A stretch of 44,783 nt of DNA from positions 27,629 to 72,411 of the forward strand of contig NZ_JALHLF010000012.1 of the NCBI RefSeq assembly GCF_022832435.1. Direction: 5' to 3'. This DNA comes from Novosphingobium organovorum. Lineage in GTDB: Bacteria > Pseudomonadota > Alphaproteobacteria > Sphingomonadales > Sphingomonadaceae. Positions 8,570-17,196 of the stretch are shown one piece after another (position 1 is the stretch's first letter; every line of letters begins with the position of its first letter). Position numbers and translations under genes: made by a program. The notes beneath the pieces are model-generated. The model did no database searches, was not told the origin of the DNA, and saw only the letters and a program-made list of their open reading frames with translations.

Positions 8570-10006
8570 CTATTTCTGTCCGCCCAGGGACTTGGCAAAG
8601 CGGGCGTCGAACGGTGCGTGGCCTCCACGCTCGTCGGCGGCGTCCATGCGGGTAAAGGCGTTGTTGACGTAGCGGATCCCCGCCCAGCGCAGCGGTTCGG
8701 GCTCCCAACGTGGCCCCGCACGGGTATGGAACGGCAGGTCCTCGAGCCCGGTCTCGCGCCCCAGCAGACGCGCGGCCATCAGCCGTCCGGCCAGTTCGCT
8801 CGTGCTCACCCCGCGCCCGGTGTACCCATGCAAGGCGGCAATGCGCGTGCCTTCGTCGAACGCCACGGTCGGCAACCAGTCGCGCGGAACCCCCAGGTAT
8901 CCGCCCCAGGCATGGGTGAATTCGACGTTCTCGAGCACCGGCCACCAGGCCCGCGCGGTCTGGCGCATCCAGGCGAAGATCGCCTCGTTGCGGGTCGCCG
9001 CCTCCGGCGTGGCCGACCCGAACAGATAGGGCGCCCCGCGCGAACCGAACAGGATGCGCCCGTCGTGCGTTCGGGTCAGATAGTTCTTGATGTTGACTTG
9101 CGAACACAGGCTTTCGCCATGGGTCCAGCCGATCGCGTCCCAGATCGCGGGCGAAAGCGGCTCGGTCAGCACGATCATCGAGGACATCGGGACCAGCGCC
9201 CGCTGCCAGCCGGGCTGCTGCGGCAGATAGGCCTCGCCGGCCATGACCACCGCGCGCCGCGCGCGCACCGTTCCGCGGTCGGTTTCGAGCACCGGGTTCT
9301 CTCCCGGACCGCAGCGCAGCACGCGGGTCTGCTCGTAGATCACCGCACCGCGCCGCTCGACCGCCCGCGCCAGGCCGCGCACCAACCGTCCGGGATGGAC
9401 CGCCGCGCCCGCGCTCGAAAGCAGCCCGCCATGCACCTTGGTGGCGTGGACCCGCGCGAACGCTTCGTCCGCGTCGAGCAGGCGCGCATCCTCTCCGAAA
9501 CCGAGCGCCTGCGCCGTGGCCCGCGCCTTGACCAGCAGGCCCATCTGCCGTTCGGAACGGGCCAGGTTGAGCAGGCCGGTCTTGCGAAAGTGCGCCTCGA
9601 TGCGCTCCTCTTCGCACGTTGCACCGATCCGCTCCACCGCATCCTCGAGCGCCAGCAAGGTCCTTCGGGCAACCGGCCCGCCAAAGCGGCGCGCCATCAC
9701 GTCCGCGTCGAGCGGGAAGCGCGGCGAGCACCACCCGCCATTGCGGCCCGAGGCTCCGAAGCCCGCGACATCGCGCTCGACCAGCGCGATGTCGAGACCC
9801 GGCTCGAGACGCAGCAGGTGCAAGGCCGTCCACAGCGCGGAAAAGCCCGCGCCCAGAATGGCGACATCGACCGTGATGTCCCCGGCCAGCGCGCGGCGCG
9901 GCGTCAGCGTTTCGCCGGCGGTCTCCAGCCAGTAGCTCGTTGCCGCGTAATCGCGTGCGCCCGCGTCCTGCCGGACAGCCGCCGCCATGCCTGCCTCGTG
10001 GGTCAT
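8570..10006 (-). CDS. FAD-dependent amine/amino acid oxidase of the DAO family (PuuB-like)
   Basis: The 478-residue protein has the Rossmann FAD-binding motif DVAILGAGFSALWTA near residue 47, the ASGRNGGWCSPRF segment typical of gamma-glutamylputrescine oxidase-like DAO proteins, and a C-terminal GYTGRGVSTSELAGRL block that contacts the cofactor. These enzymes oxidise amines or amino compounds to imine/aldehyde with release of ammonia and hydrogen peroxide. The ATG at 10006 overlaps the cupin stop as ATGA, which fixes the start; a longer upstream frame to 10066 is discounted. The neighbouring transporter and aldehyde dehydrogenase fit a pathway of amine to aldehyde to acid. Confidence 0.85.
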   Translation of the reverse strand: MTHEAGMAAAVRQDAGARDYAATSYWLETAGETLTPRRALAGDITVDVAILGAGFSALWTALHLLRLEPGLDIALVERDVAGFGASGRNGGWCSPRFPLDADVMARRFGGPVARRTLLALEDAVERIGATCEEERIEAHFRKTGLLNLARSERQMGLLVKARATAQALGFGEDARLLDADEAFARVHATKVHGGLLSSAGAAVHPGRLVRGLARAVERRGAVIYEQTRVLRCGPGENPVLETDRGTVRARRAVVMAGEAYLPQQPGWQRALVPMSSMIVLTEPLSPAIWDAIGWTHGESLCSQVNIKNYLTRTHDGRILFGSRGAPYLFGSATPEAATRNEAIFAWMRQTARAWWPVLENVEFTHAWGGYLGVPRDWLPTVAFDEGTRIAALHGYTGRGVSTSELAGRLMAARLLGRETGLEDLPFHTRAGPRWEPEPLRWAGIRYVNNAFTRMDAADERGGHAPFDARFAKSLGGQK

Positions 10007-10371
10007 GCGCCAAGCGTGCTCCGGTCGAGGAGGAATATCTTGCGGCTCGCCGAAAGCACGGTCCATTCGCCCCGGCTGCGAGCGGGAAACCAGGCCACGT
10101 CACCCGCGCTAAAATGCACCGGCTCGCCACCGTCGGCAGGGTGGAACACGGCCTCGCCTTCGAGGAAATGGCAGAACTCGGCTTCCTCGACCTGGCGTAC
10201 CCAGCGCCCTTCGCTGCACGCCCACAACCCGAAGCGCACCGCATCCTGGCCCTCGGGCGTGATCGCGCAGGAGCGTACTTGGGAAACCGGGGTATCGACA
10301 GGCACGGGAACCGGCTTTGCCTCACCCCATCGATCGGCCAGATCGGCCAGACGGTACTTGGAAATAGACAT
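10003..10371 (-). CDS. Small cupin-domain protein
   Basis: The roughly 122-residue product is a single cupin barrel of the DUF861/EutQ-like type, with an EEAEFCHFLEGEAVFHP first strand block and FSAGDVAWFPARSRGEW as the second. Members are often found beside DAO oxidases of amine catabolism; a metal-bound isomerase or binding role is possible but unproven. The ATG at 10371 has AGGAG 11 bases upstream. It overlaps the oxidase start by four bases, so the two are translationally coupled. Confidence 0.8.
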   Translation of the reverse strand: MSISKYRLADLADRWGEAKPVPVPVDTPVSQVRSCAITPEGQDAVRFGLWACSEGRWVRQVEEAEFCHFLEGEAVFHPADGGEPVHFSAGDVAWFPARSRGEWTVLSASRKIFLLDRSTLGA

Positions 10372-10539
10372 CGTCAAACGCACTCCTGTTATCGCGCGAT
10401 GTGCGCCATCGCGCGGGCGTCGGGGAGGTGCGCAGTTTGACGGAACCGGTGTGCCCCAGTCACCGCCGGCCGTTCGAGACCGCTAAACCGTTGACCCTGG
10501 CGTTACCCTCGGCGTTGCCCCTGGCGCCACGGCCAACGC

Positions 10540-11265
10540 TCAGAACGGGCGCAACACCCGGTCGAGGAACAGGCGCGTGCGCGGGGCCTGGGGGTCGGTG
10601 AGCACGGCCTGCGCCGGGCCCTGTTCGACCACCACCCCTTCGTCCATGAAGATGACCTGATCGCCCACCTCGCGCGCGAAATCGATTTCGTGCGTGACAA
10701 CGACCATCGACATGCCCTCCTCTGCCAGTTCGCGCATCACCGCGAGCACTTCGCCCACACGCTCGGGATCGAGCGCAGAGGTCGGCTCGTCGAACAGGAT
10801 CGCCTCGGGCCGCATGGCCAGCGCGCGCGCGATGCCCACGCGCTGCTGCTGTCCGCCCGACAGGCGGGTGGGGCGCATATGCGCGAAATCGGCCATGCCG
10901 ACCCGTTCGAGGATGGCCATCGCCTCCTCGCGCGCGTCCTGTTCGGGCCGTTCCAGAACCTGGACCGGCCCCTCCAGCACGTTTTCCAGCACGCTGCGGT
11001 GCGGAAACAGGTTGAAGCGCTGGAACACCATCGCCACCCGGCGACGCACCGAGGGCAGGCTTTCGGGGGCGACCCGGATCTCCCCGACGTGGATGTCCCC
11101 GCCATCCATGCGTTCCAGACCGTTGATGCAGCGCAACACCGTCGACTTGCCCGACCCCGATGGGCCGAGCAGACAGGTGACGGTTCCGGCCAAGCATTCG
11201 AACGACACGTCGCGCAGCACGGTCTTCGCGCCGAACGCCTTGGAAAGGTTGGAAACCCGGATCAT
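10540..11265 (-). CDS. Polar amino acid type ABC transporter ATP-binding protein
   Basis: The 241-residue ATPase is complete: Walker [11 protein letters not shown]-loop region [11 protein letters not shown], signature LSGGQQQR, Walker [15 protein letters not shown], and the switch His in [10 protein letters not shown]. It belongs to the GlnQ/HisP branch that energises uptake of amino acids and related amines. The gene starts in an ATGA overlap with the permease gene. The C-terminus, ending FLDRVLRPF, is normal length. It ends 169 bases before the cupin start, leaving room for a separate promoter. Confidence 0.93.
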   Translation of the reverse strand: MIRVSNLSKAFGAKTVLRDVSFECLAGTVTCLLGPSGSGKSTVLRCINGLERMDGGDIHVGEIRVAPESLPSVRRRVAMVFQRFNLFPHRSVLENVLEGPVQVLERPEQDAREEAMAILERVGMADFAHMRPTRLSGGQQQRVGIARALAMRPEAILFDEPTSALDPERVGEVLAVMRELAEEGMSMVVVTHEIDFAREVGDQVIFMDEGVVVEQGPAQAVLTDPQAPRTRLFLDRVLRPF

Positions 11266-11921
11266 GTCGTGGCAAACCTCTTTTCCATGAAACGCACCGC
11301 GGCCGCCAGCGGGAGGCTGGCCAGCAGGTAGAGCATGCCGACCATGATGTAGACTTCCCCGTTCTTGAAGGTGCTGATCGCGAGGAGCTGACCGGCGCGG
11401 GTCAGTTCGGCGATGGTGATGGTCGAGGCGATCGAGGAATCCTTGAGCAGCATCACCGTGGTGTTACCGAAGGTGGGCAAGGCCGTGCGCAGTCCCAGCG
11501 GCAGGGTGACGCGCCGGAAGATGAGCCGTTCGGACATCCCCAGCGACCGCCCCGCCTCGAGCAGGTGACGATCGACCGCTTCGAAGCCGGCGCGAAAATT
11601 CTCCGCCTGATAGGCCGAATAGGCCACCCCGAGCCCGAGCACGCCCGCCGCGAAGGGCACCAGATTGATACCCAGTTCGGGCAGCACGAAGTACACGCAG
11701 AACAGCTGCACGATGATGGGAATTCCGCGCACGATGCCGATAAATCCCACCGCGGCCGCGCGCAGCAGTGGCACGGGCGACAGCCGCGCCATCGCCAGCG
11801 CAAGCCCCAGGACCAGGCTCAGCGGCAACGCGCTGAGCGTCAGCAGCACGGTAACCCCGAACCCCTTGAAGAGAACCGGTGCGAACAGCACCAGATCGGT
11901 AGCGAATCCTTCGAAATTCAT
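11262..11921 (-). CDS. Polar amino acid ABC transporter permease (HisM/GlnP type)
   Basis: The 219-residue membrane protein starts in the [16 protein letters not shown] segment typical of HisM/GlnP permeases and has about five transmembrane helices. The EAA loop is visible as [20 protein letters not shown]. It is coupled by ATGA overlaps both to the binding protein upstream (11921/11918) and the ATPase downstream (11265/11262). It would form the transmembrane channel, probably as a homodimer because only one permease gene is present. Confidence 0.92.
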   Translation of the reverse strand: MNFEGFATDLVLFAPVLFKGFGVTVLLTLSALPLSLVLGLALAMARLSPVPLLRAAAVGFIGIVRGIPIIVQLFCVYFVLPELGINLVPFAAGVLGLGVAYSAYQAENFRAGFEAVDRHLLEAGRSLGMSERLIFRRVTLPLGLRTALPTFGNTTVMLLKDSSIASTITIAELTRAGQLLAISTFKNGEVYIMVGMLYLLASLPLAAAVRFMEKRFATT

Positions 11922-12679
11922 GAAATTTCCCACTTTCGCGCAACCGCTCCGAGCGTTTTGGGTCCCAGTTCGGTGATCGCGGCGTTCACGCGATCCAACA
12001 GCGGATCACCGACCCGCGTGACAAAGCACAAGTCGAGCCTGGCCGGCGGCGCGAATTCGCGCGCAAGGCGCAGCGGCCGCTCGGGGCCGACCCGCAACTG
12101 ATAGGCCAGGATCGGCGCGTCGCCGTAGCCCGCCGCGATACGCCCGTTCGCCAGATCGCGCAGGATGTCCGCCAGCCCGTCATACGTCACCACTTCGCGC
12201 ACGCCGGCTTTGGCCAACTGGTCGATGAACACCGTGCCCACTTGCGCACCGACCCGGTGCCCACGCAGGTCTTCGAGACGGTGCACCGCCAGGCGCGAGC
12301 GCGCGGGCAGCACCACGCCGCCCGAATAGCGCATCAGCGGCTGGCTGAAGGCCGCCACCCGTTCGCGCGCCGCCGTGCGCAGAAGCGCGGCGGCGATCAG
12401 GTCGATCTTGCCCGCGAGAAGCGAGGGGATGAGCGCCGAGAACGGGATGATCTCATAGGTCGCCTGCATATGCATGCGCGCGATCGTCGCATCGGCGACC
12501 TCGATCATCGCCCCGGTGAACGCGTTGGACCAGGGATCGACGAAACTGAACGGAACCCCCGTGGGCGAAGAACCGATCCGCAGCGCACCATCGGCGCGCG
12601 CGACCTGGCAGCCGCCCAGCAGGGACAGCGTCAGCCCGGACAGGCAGCTCCGACGCGTCAAGCCCGGGGGGTTACGCAT
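11918..12679 (-). CDS. Substrate-binding protein of the ABC transporter (family 3, possible Tat lipoprotein)
   Basis: The 253-residue protein shows the periplasmic amino acid binding protein pattern: LRIGSSPTGVPFSFVDP, GAMIEVADAI-like segment, DLIAAALLRTAARE, and GYGDAPILAYQL. Its N-terminus contains LTRRSCLSG followed by LLGGC, so it may be a twin-arginine exported lipoprotein anchored at the Cys. The ATG at 12679 is preferred to a longer frame starting at 12751 because the signal peptide begins there. It is the first transporter gene, 75 bases after the aminotransferase stop. The ligand is probably an amino acid or amine. Confidence 0.85.
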   Translation of the reverse strand: MRNPPGLTRRSCLSGLTLSLLGGCQVARADGALRIGSSPTGVPFSFVDPWSNAFTGAMIEVADATIARMHMQATYEIIPFSALIPSLLAGKIDLIAAALLRTAARERVAAFSQPLMRYSGGVVLPARSRLAVHRLEDLRGHRVGAQVGTVFIDQLAKAGVREVVTYDGLADILRDLANGRIAAGYGDAPILAYQLRVGPERPLRLAREFAPPARLDLCFVTRVGDPLLDRVNAAITELGPKTLGAVARKWEIS

Positions 12680-12754
12680 GGACGCGCTTTCGCCAGGCGC
12701 ACACCGCGGGACGGGTTCGCCCCGAAGGTATGCCCCATCGTGACCCACCACCGG

Positions 12755-14044
12755 TCACGCCAGAGCCAATGCTGAACGAAGGCATTCCATTCCCTCTGCA
12801 ATCACCGCGTCCGATGCCGTGAGCGGCACCAGAATGCGGCAGGTTTCCTTGTGCGCACCATCCACCCGCACAATCAAGCCAGCCTCCAGCGCGTGCCGGT
12901 GCATGGCGCGCATGCGGGTGGCGCCATCGCGCGCGCGCCCCTGCCCGGCCCCCTGCCCGGCCCGATATCCGGTTCCCTGTCGGGCCCCCTGTCGGGCCAT
13001 CGCCGCAGACGGCATATCGAAGGCAATCATAGCCCCGATGTGCCGCACGTTGCCAATTGGGGCGAGCGTCTCGTCCCCTGCAAATTCGGACAGCCGCGCC
13101 ACGACCTGCGCACCGATCGGCCGGGCTCGTGCCAGGAGGTGCTGCGAGGCCAGAAGATCGAGTGTTTCCAACGCGGCAGCGCACGACAGCGGCGAAGCGG
13201 CGAAGGCTCCTCCCACGCCATCGGCCACCGCGATGTCCATCAGATCCGCACGCCCGACAAGGGCCGCGACAGGCACTCCCCCGCCCAATCCGCTATCGAG
13301 CGTCAACAGGTCCGGAGCCAGCCCGGCGTGTTCGATCGCAAACAGGCAGCCGGTCGAGCCGAGCGCGCAGGATGTCTCGTCGGCAATCATGACAATGCCG
13401 AACTCGTTGCAGGTCCGGCGCAACTCGCGCAGCCAGGAGGCAGGAGCGACGTGCGGTCCGCCCGCGCTCAGCACGGGTTCGACGACGAGCGCGGCCACCT
13501 CGCGCGGGGCGATCGCGCTGCGCAGCATCCGGCCGAGCGCGGCCAGGCTTTGCGCCCGCCCCACGCCGAGCGACGGCGCGGCATAGGGCGCCTCCATAAG
13601 CACCGAAGCAGGTGAAACAGGCCCGCTCCCCGCCGGAGCGGGAGCGGTAAAGGTGATGATGCCCTGGCGCCCCGTCGCCGCCTGCGCGATTCGGATCGCG
13701 TTCTCGACGGCTTGCGCGCCGGTCGTGCAGAGCATCGACTTGGTCGGCACGCCAAGGGGCGCCAGGGCATTGAGACGTTCGGCAAGCTCGACGTAGCCGG
13801 GATGCCCGGCGACGTGCCCCCCCATATGCATGAGGGCTCCCAATTGCCGCTCCACCGCCGCGACGATGCGGGCATGGCGATGGCCGGAATTGGGGACGGC
13901 GATTCCTCCTGCAAAGTCGATGTAGCGCTTGCCCGTCTCGTCCCAGATCTGCGCGTCGTCCCCCCGCACGGCGAACACCGGCAGGGCTGAGGAAAGGCCT
14001 CGCGGCAAAGCCAGCGTCCTGCGCTCCAACAGGCTCTTTACCAT
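12755..14044 (-). CDS. Class III aminotransferase-like protein lacking the PLP lysine
   Basis: The 429-residue protein aligns along its whole length with GabT-type aminotransferases: DETGKRYIDFAGGIAV, GYVELAERLNAL, LCTTGAQAVENAIRIA, VVEPVLSAGG and the PLP Asp222 in IADE. However, where the family has the Schiff-base lysine just before the Gly-rich turn, this protein reads Leu-Asp-Ser-Gly-Leu-Gly-Gly-Gly, with Ser251 at the lysine position. The adjacent EVQ and GRTG motifs are also altered (ETS, GSTG). A Gln/Arg/Gly-rich insert spans residues about 351-377. It could be a pseudo-enzyme, or an enzyme doing non-transamination chemistry. It heads the transporter/oxidase cluster. Confidence 0.8.
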   Translation of the reverse strand: MVKSLLERRTLALPRGLSSALPVFAVRGDDAQIWDETGKRYIDFAGGIAVPNSGHRHARIVAAVERQLGALMHMGGHVAGHPGYVELAERLNALAPLGVPTKSMLCTTGAQAVENAIRIAQAATGRQGIITFTAPAPAGSGPVSPASVLMEAPYAAPSLGVGRAQSLAALGRMLRSAIAPREVAALVVEPVLSAGGPHVAPASWLRELRRTCNEFGIVMIADETSCALGSTGCLFAIEHAGLAPDLLTLDSGLGGGVPVAALVGRADLMDIAVADGVGGAFAASPLSCAAALETLDLLASQHLLARARPIGAQVVARLSEFAGDETLAPIGNVRHIGAMIAFDMPSAAMARQGARQGTGYRAGQGAGQGRARDGATRMRAMHRHALEAGLIVRVDGAHKETCRILVPLTASDAVIAEGMECLRSALALA

Positions 14045-14372
14045 GACGTGAACCGTTCCCCCCGCGTTCGAACCAGATCATCCATCGCCTCGGATCACGG
14101 TGGAATGAAGGTGCCTATCTCGACCGGTCCGGTGACTGATGATCAACGTCCGGCGCTGGCGCGCCCCGCCCGCACGCACGGCGCAAAGGCCAAACGGCGG
14201 ACAGACCGCCGCGCCCGAGCGATGGCGGGTGCCGATAGGGCCAAGCTGGTGCCGCCCGGTCAACGCGGGCGCGGCGATAGGCAACTTTGTCTCCCTCGCT
14301 TCCTCTCTATCGTGTCGCAAAACAGGCAAAAACAAGCGCGCCGCGCCAACATGAGGGGTTACCACAGCGACA
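14045..14372. promoter_or_regulatory. Divergent promoter region between the aminotransferase cluster and a TonB receptor
   Basis: This 328-base gap separates the minus-strand catabolic cluster from the plus-strand receptor and must contain both promoters. I see no convincing gene, long palindrome or terminator in it. Confidence 0.4.
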
Positions 14373-16703
14373 ATGCACAGATTGAACAGGACCCGCCGCC
14401 TTTTCGCATGGACAGCCAGTTGCAGTGTCTGGGCGCTGTGCCTGGCAGCTCCCGCGCAGGCCCAGAGCTCGGAACCGGGCGATAGCAACGAGATCGTCGT
14501 GACCGCCACGCATCAAGCCGTCACGCTCAACAAGGTTCCGGTCAGCATTGCGGCCTACGACGCCAAGGCGCTGGATACGCGGTCGATCCGCACGGTGACC
14601 GATCTCGTGCGCCAGACCCCCGGCATCGACGTCGCGGCCGGCTACGCCAGCCCGCTGCTCCAGCGCATCTCGATCCGCGGCATCGATTCCAGCGCCGGGG
14701 CGCCAACGACCGCCATCTACATCGACGATGCCGCGATCCAGGCGCCGGTGGGCGGCCTCAACTACGCGGGCAGCACGGTGCCGCAGATCTTCGACCTCGA
14801 ACGTGTCGAAGTGCTGCGCGGCCCCCAGGGCACGCTGTTCGGCGCCGGCGCCGAAGGCGGCGCGGTGCGCTTCATCACCCCCACGCCCAGCCTCACGCAG
14901 ACTTCGATTTACGCAAAAGGCGCAATCGGCGTGGTCGAGGGCGGCGGCGTGGGTGGCGAAATCGGCGGCGCCATCGGCACCCCGATCATCACCGACACGC
15001 TGGGCTTGCGGCTGAGCTACAGCCACCGCTGGGATGCCGGCTACGTCGATCGCCTCGGCTGGGACGGCGCGACGAACGACACGAACGCCAATTCCGCACA
15101 GGTCGACATCCTGCGCGCGGCCTTGCAGTACAAACCTGTCGACGGGGTGTCGCTGGTCCCCTCGGTTTACTACCAGCGCTACGCGATCAACGACACCGGC
15201 CAGATCTGGCAGAGCCTGTCGGACCGCCATGAGGGCTCCTATGTGAACGGCTTCGCGGAAAAGCAGCCCGCCAGGGACGCCTACGTCCTGCCCTCGTTGC
15301 GAACGGTGGTGCGCACCGGACAGGTCGAATTCACCGCGATCACCTCGTTCCTGCACCGCAGCGTCACCCAGGATCGCGACCAGACCAACATCATGGGCGG
15401 GACCTATCTCGGCGCGCCCTATCCCGAGCTGGCCGACGGCACGGTCGTCTCCACCGTGTTCCACAGCCACTCGGTCCAGAACAACTTCGCGCAGGAATTG
15501 CGCCTGGCCAGCGCCGATAACGACGCCGCCCTGCACTGGCAGGTCGGCCTCTATTATTCGAACGTCCGCCAGACCTCGACCGGCACGCTCAATTCCCCCT
15601 ATTTCGACGCAGCGCTGATCGAGACTTACGGGGTCAGCTCGGAGCTGTTCTACGGCGCCGAGCTGATCGACGGCACCAAGCTCTACGATGGGAACGAACA
15701 TACCCGCGAACGCCAACTCGCCGCATACGCCAGCCTTGATTTGAAGGTTACCCCCACGCTCACCCTGACCGCTGCGGGGCGCTATGGGGTCGACAAGATC
15801 GACTACCAGATCACCGAGCGCGATCCCTCCTTCGGGACGACCGACCCCAGCTACAACAACGGCGCCAAGAAGGAGATGCCCTTCACGCCCAAGTTCGCCG
15901 TTTCCTGGCAGCGAACCCCCGACCAGCTGGTCTACGCCTCGGCCTCCAAAGGTTTTCGCGCTGGTGGCGTCAACTCCACGCTGCCCCAGGAATGCTCTGC
16001 GGACCTTGCCGCCATCGGTTACGATTCCACCCCGCGAACCTACGATTCGGACACCACCTGGAGCTACGAAGTCGGCAACAAGAGCCGCCTTCTGGGCGGC
16101 GCGCTTTCGCTCGACGCCAGCGCCTTTTACGTGAAGTGGAACAATATCCAGCAGGCGCTCAGACTGGGCTGCTACTATTCACTGGTGCTCAATTCGGGCA
16201 AGGCGGTCAGCAAGGGCTTCGACCTCAACCTGAGCCTGCGTGCAAGCAAGGCGCTCAGTCTGGGCGGTTCGGTGGGCTACACCGATGCGAAATACACCCA
16301 GGACGTGGTCAACGATGCGGGTGTGATCGCGCTCGACGGCCAGACGCTGGGGCAAAGCCCGTGGTCGCTGGACCTGTGGGTCGACTACCGCTTCGAGGCC
16401 TTCACCCACCCTTCGTACATCCGCATTCAGGACAGCTTCAAGAGCCGCAACAACGGACTCTACGGCCAGCAGATGGCGGCTTCGCCGACCTACGATGCGA
16501 ACTTCGCACCCGATCAGGCCTACAATTCGTTCGACGTGCGCCTGGGCACCTCGGTGGGGATCGCGGACCTCGCACTGGTCGTCCAGAACGCCTTCAACGA
16601 ACAGCAGTACCGCTCGACGATCAGCCTTTCGGCAAGCCCGGAAATTCTCTCGACGGTGCAGCGCCCGCGCTATTTCGGGCTCGAAGCCATCGTTCGCTAC
16701 TGA
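14373..16703 (+). CDS. TonB-dependent outer-membrane receptor
   Basis: The 776-residue protein has a signal peptide ending near AAPAQAQ, a TonB-box-like NEIVVTATHQ segment, a plug domain (VSIAAYDAKALDTRSIRTV and on, with VEVLRGPQGTLFGAGAEGG), and a C-terminal beta-barrel ending in the aromatic residue Tyr. It belongs to the large family used by sphingomonads to take up siderophores, sugars and other compounds. Divergent placement next to an amine transporter and oxidase suggests its ligand is related to that pathway, which is inference only. No terminator is visible after it. Confidence 0.92.
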   Translation: MHRLNRTRRLFAWTASCSVWALCLAAPAQAQSSEPGDSNEIVVTATHQAVTLNKVPVSIAAYDAKALDTRSIRTVTDLVRQTPGIDVAAGYASPLLQRISIRGIDSSAGAPTTAIYIDDAAIQAPVGGLNYAGSTVPQIFDLERVEVLRGPQGTLFGAGAEGGAVRFITPTPSLTQTSIYAKGAIGVVEGGGVGGEIGGAIGTPIITDTLGLRLSYSHRWDAGYVDRLGWDGATNDTNANSAQVDILRAALQYKPVDGVSLVPSVYYQRYAINDTGQIWQSLSDRHEGSYVNGFAEKQPARDAYVLPSLRTVVRTGQVEFTAITSFLHRSVTQDRDQTNIMGGTYLGAPYPELADGTVVSTVFHSHSVQNNFAQELRLASADNDAALHWQVGLYYSNVRQTSTGTLNSPYFDAALIETYGVSSELFYGAELIDGTKLYDGNEHTRERQLAAYASLDLKVTPTLTLTAAGRYGVDKIDYQITERDPSFGTTDPSYNNGAKKEMPFTPKFAVSWQRTPDQLVYASASKGFRAGGVNSTLPQECSADLAAIGYDSTPRTYDSDTTWSYEVGNKSRLLGGALSLDASAFYVKWNNIQQALRLGCYYSLVLNSGKAVSKGFDLNLSLRASKALSLGGSVGYTDAKYTQDVVNDAGVIALDGQTLGQSPWSLDLWVDYRFEAFTHPSYIRIQDSFKSRNNGLYGQQMAASPTYDANFAPDQAYNSFDVRLGTSVGIADLALVVQNAFNEQQYRSTISLSASPEILSTVQRPRYFGLEAIVRY

Positions 16704-16865
16704 TCGCAATTTCGCTGCAGCGCGGCGCGCAGGAGGCCCTTGCCGGCTGCGTGCCGCCATCGCCACAGGATCAGCCCCTGCGGTGTTGCCGTCTGCGTTG
16801 CACAAGGCTTTTGGCGGAAATGAGGACAGGATCGATCGCTTGCGGCAGGCGCTGATCCTCACGGG
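16704..16865. other. Intergenic region after the TonB receptor, nothing recognised
   Basis: The bases between the receptor stop and the start of the decayed fragment at 16866 show no gene, repeat or terminator that I can support. Confidence 0.4.
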
Positions 16866-17100
16866 GTGTTATCCGAATTCCTCGAAGACGACCGCGACCC
16901 TGAGGGCTTCTGGCAGCGCGTGGACGACAGCTTCTCGGCTGGTCGGATCAAGCTGGTCTTCGTGGCCGACACGATCCCAAACGAGCTGGCCCGCATCGTC
17001 GAGTTCCTCAACAAGCAGATGTAGGCCGACGTTCGCGCTGTCGAGCTAAACTGGTTTGAAGGCGACGGTATCAAGGCAAGCGCTGATCGATACCCCAGTC
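16866..17100 (+). pseudogene. Remnant of a conserved bacterial protein (internal fragment)
   Basis: One frame reads DPEGFWQRVDDSFSAGRIKL, then VFVADTIPNELARIVEFLN, then a TAG at 17022-17024 and onward ADVRAVELNWFEGDGIK. This run resembles an uncharacterised protein family found near restriction or mobile genes, as I recall it; I cannot name it with certainty. Family members are longer on both sides, so this is an internal fragment with a nonsense codon. The similarity dies out about 100 bases before the insertion sequence at 17197, so the gene was probably destroyed by rearrangement or by that insertion. Confidence 0.55.
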
Positions 17101-17196
17101 GCTGTAGCAAGCCCCCTGACGACCACCAAGCTCGCAGGGCAGCCCGGATTCCTGCATCACGGATCAATGAGCCAAGTGTGCGAAATGCAGTCCTGG

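Noticed and set aside
7004..10486. Long plus-strand open frames opposite the aldehyde dehydrogenase, oxidase and cupin genes
   Set aside because: They mirror the third-position GC pattern of the real genes and match no family.
12941..13010. CRISPR-like repeats
   Set aside because: They are within the aminotransferase coding frame, are GC-rich slippage repeats and lack spacers.
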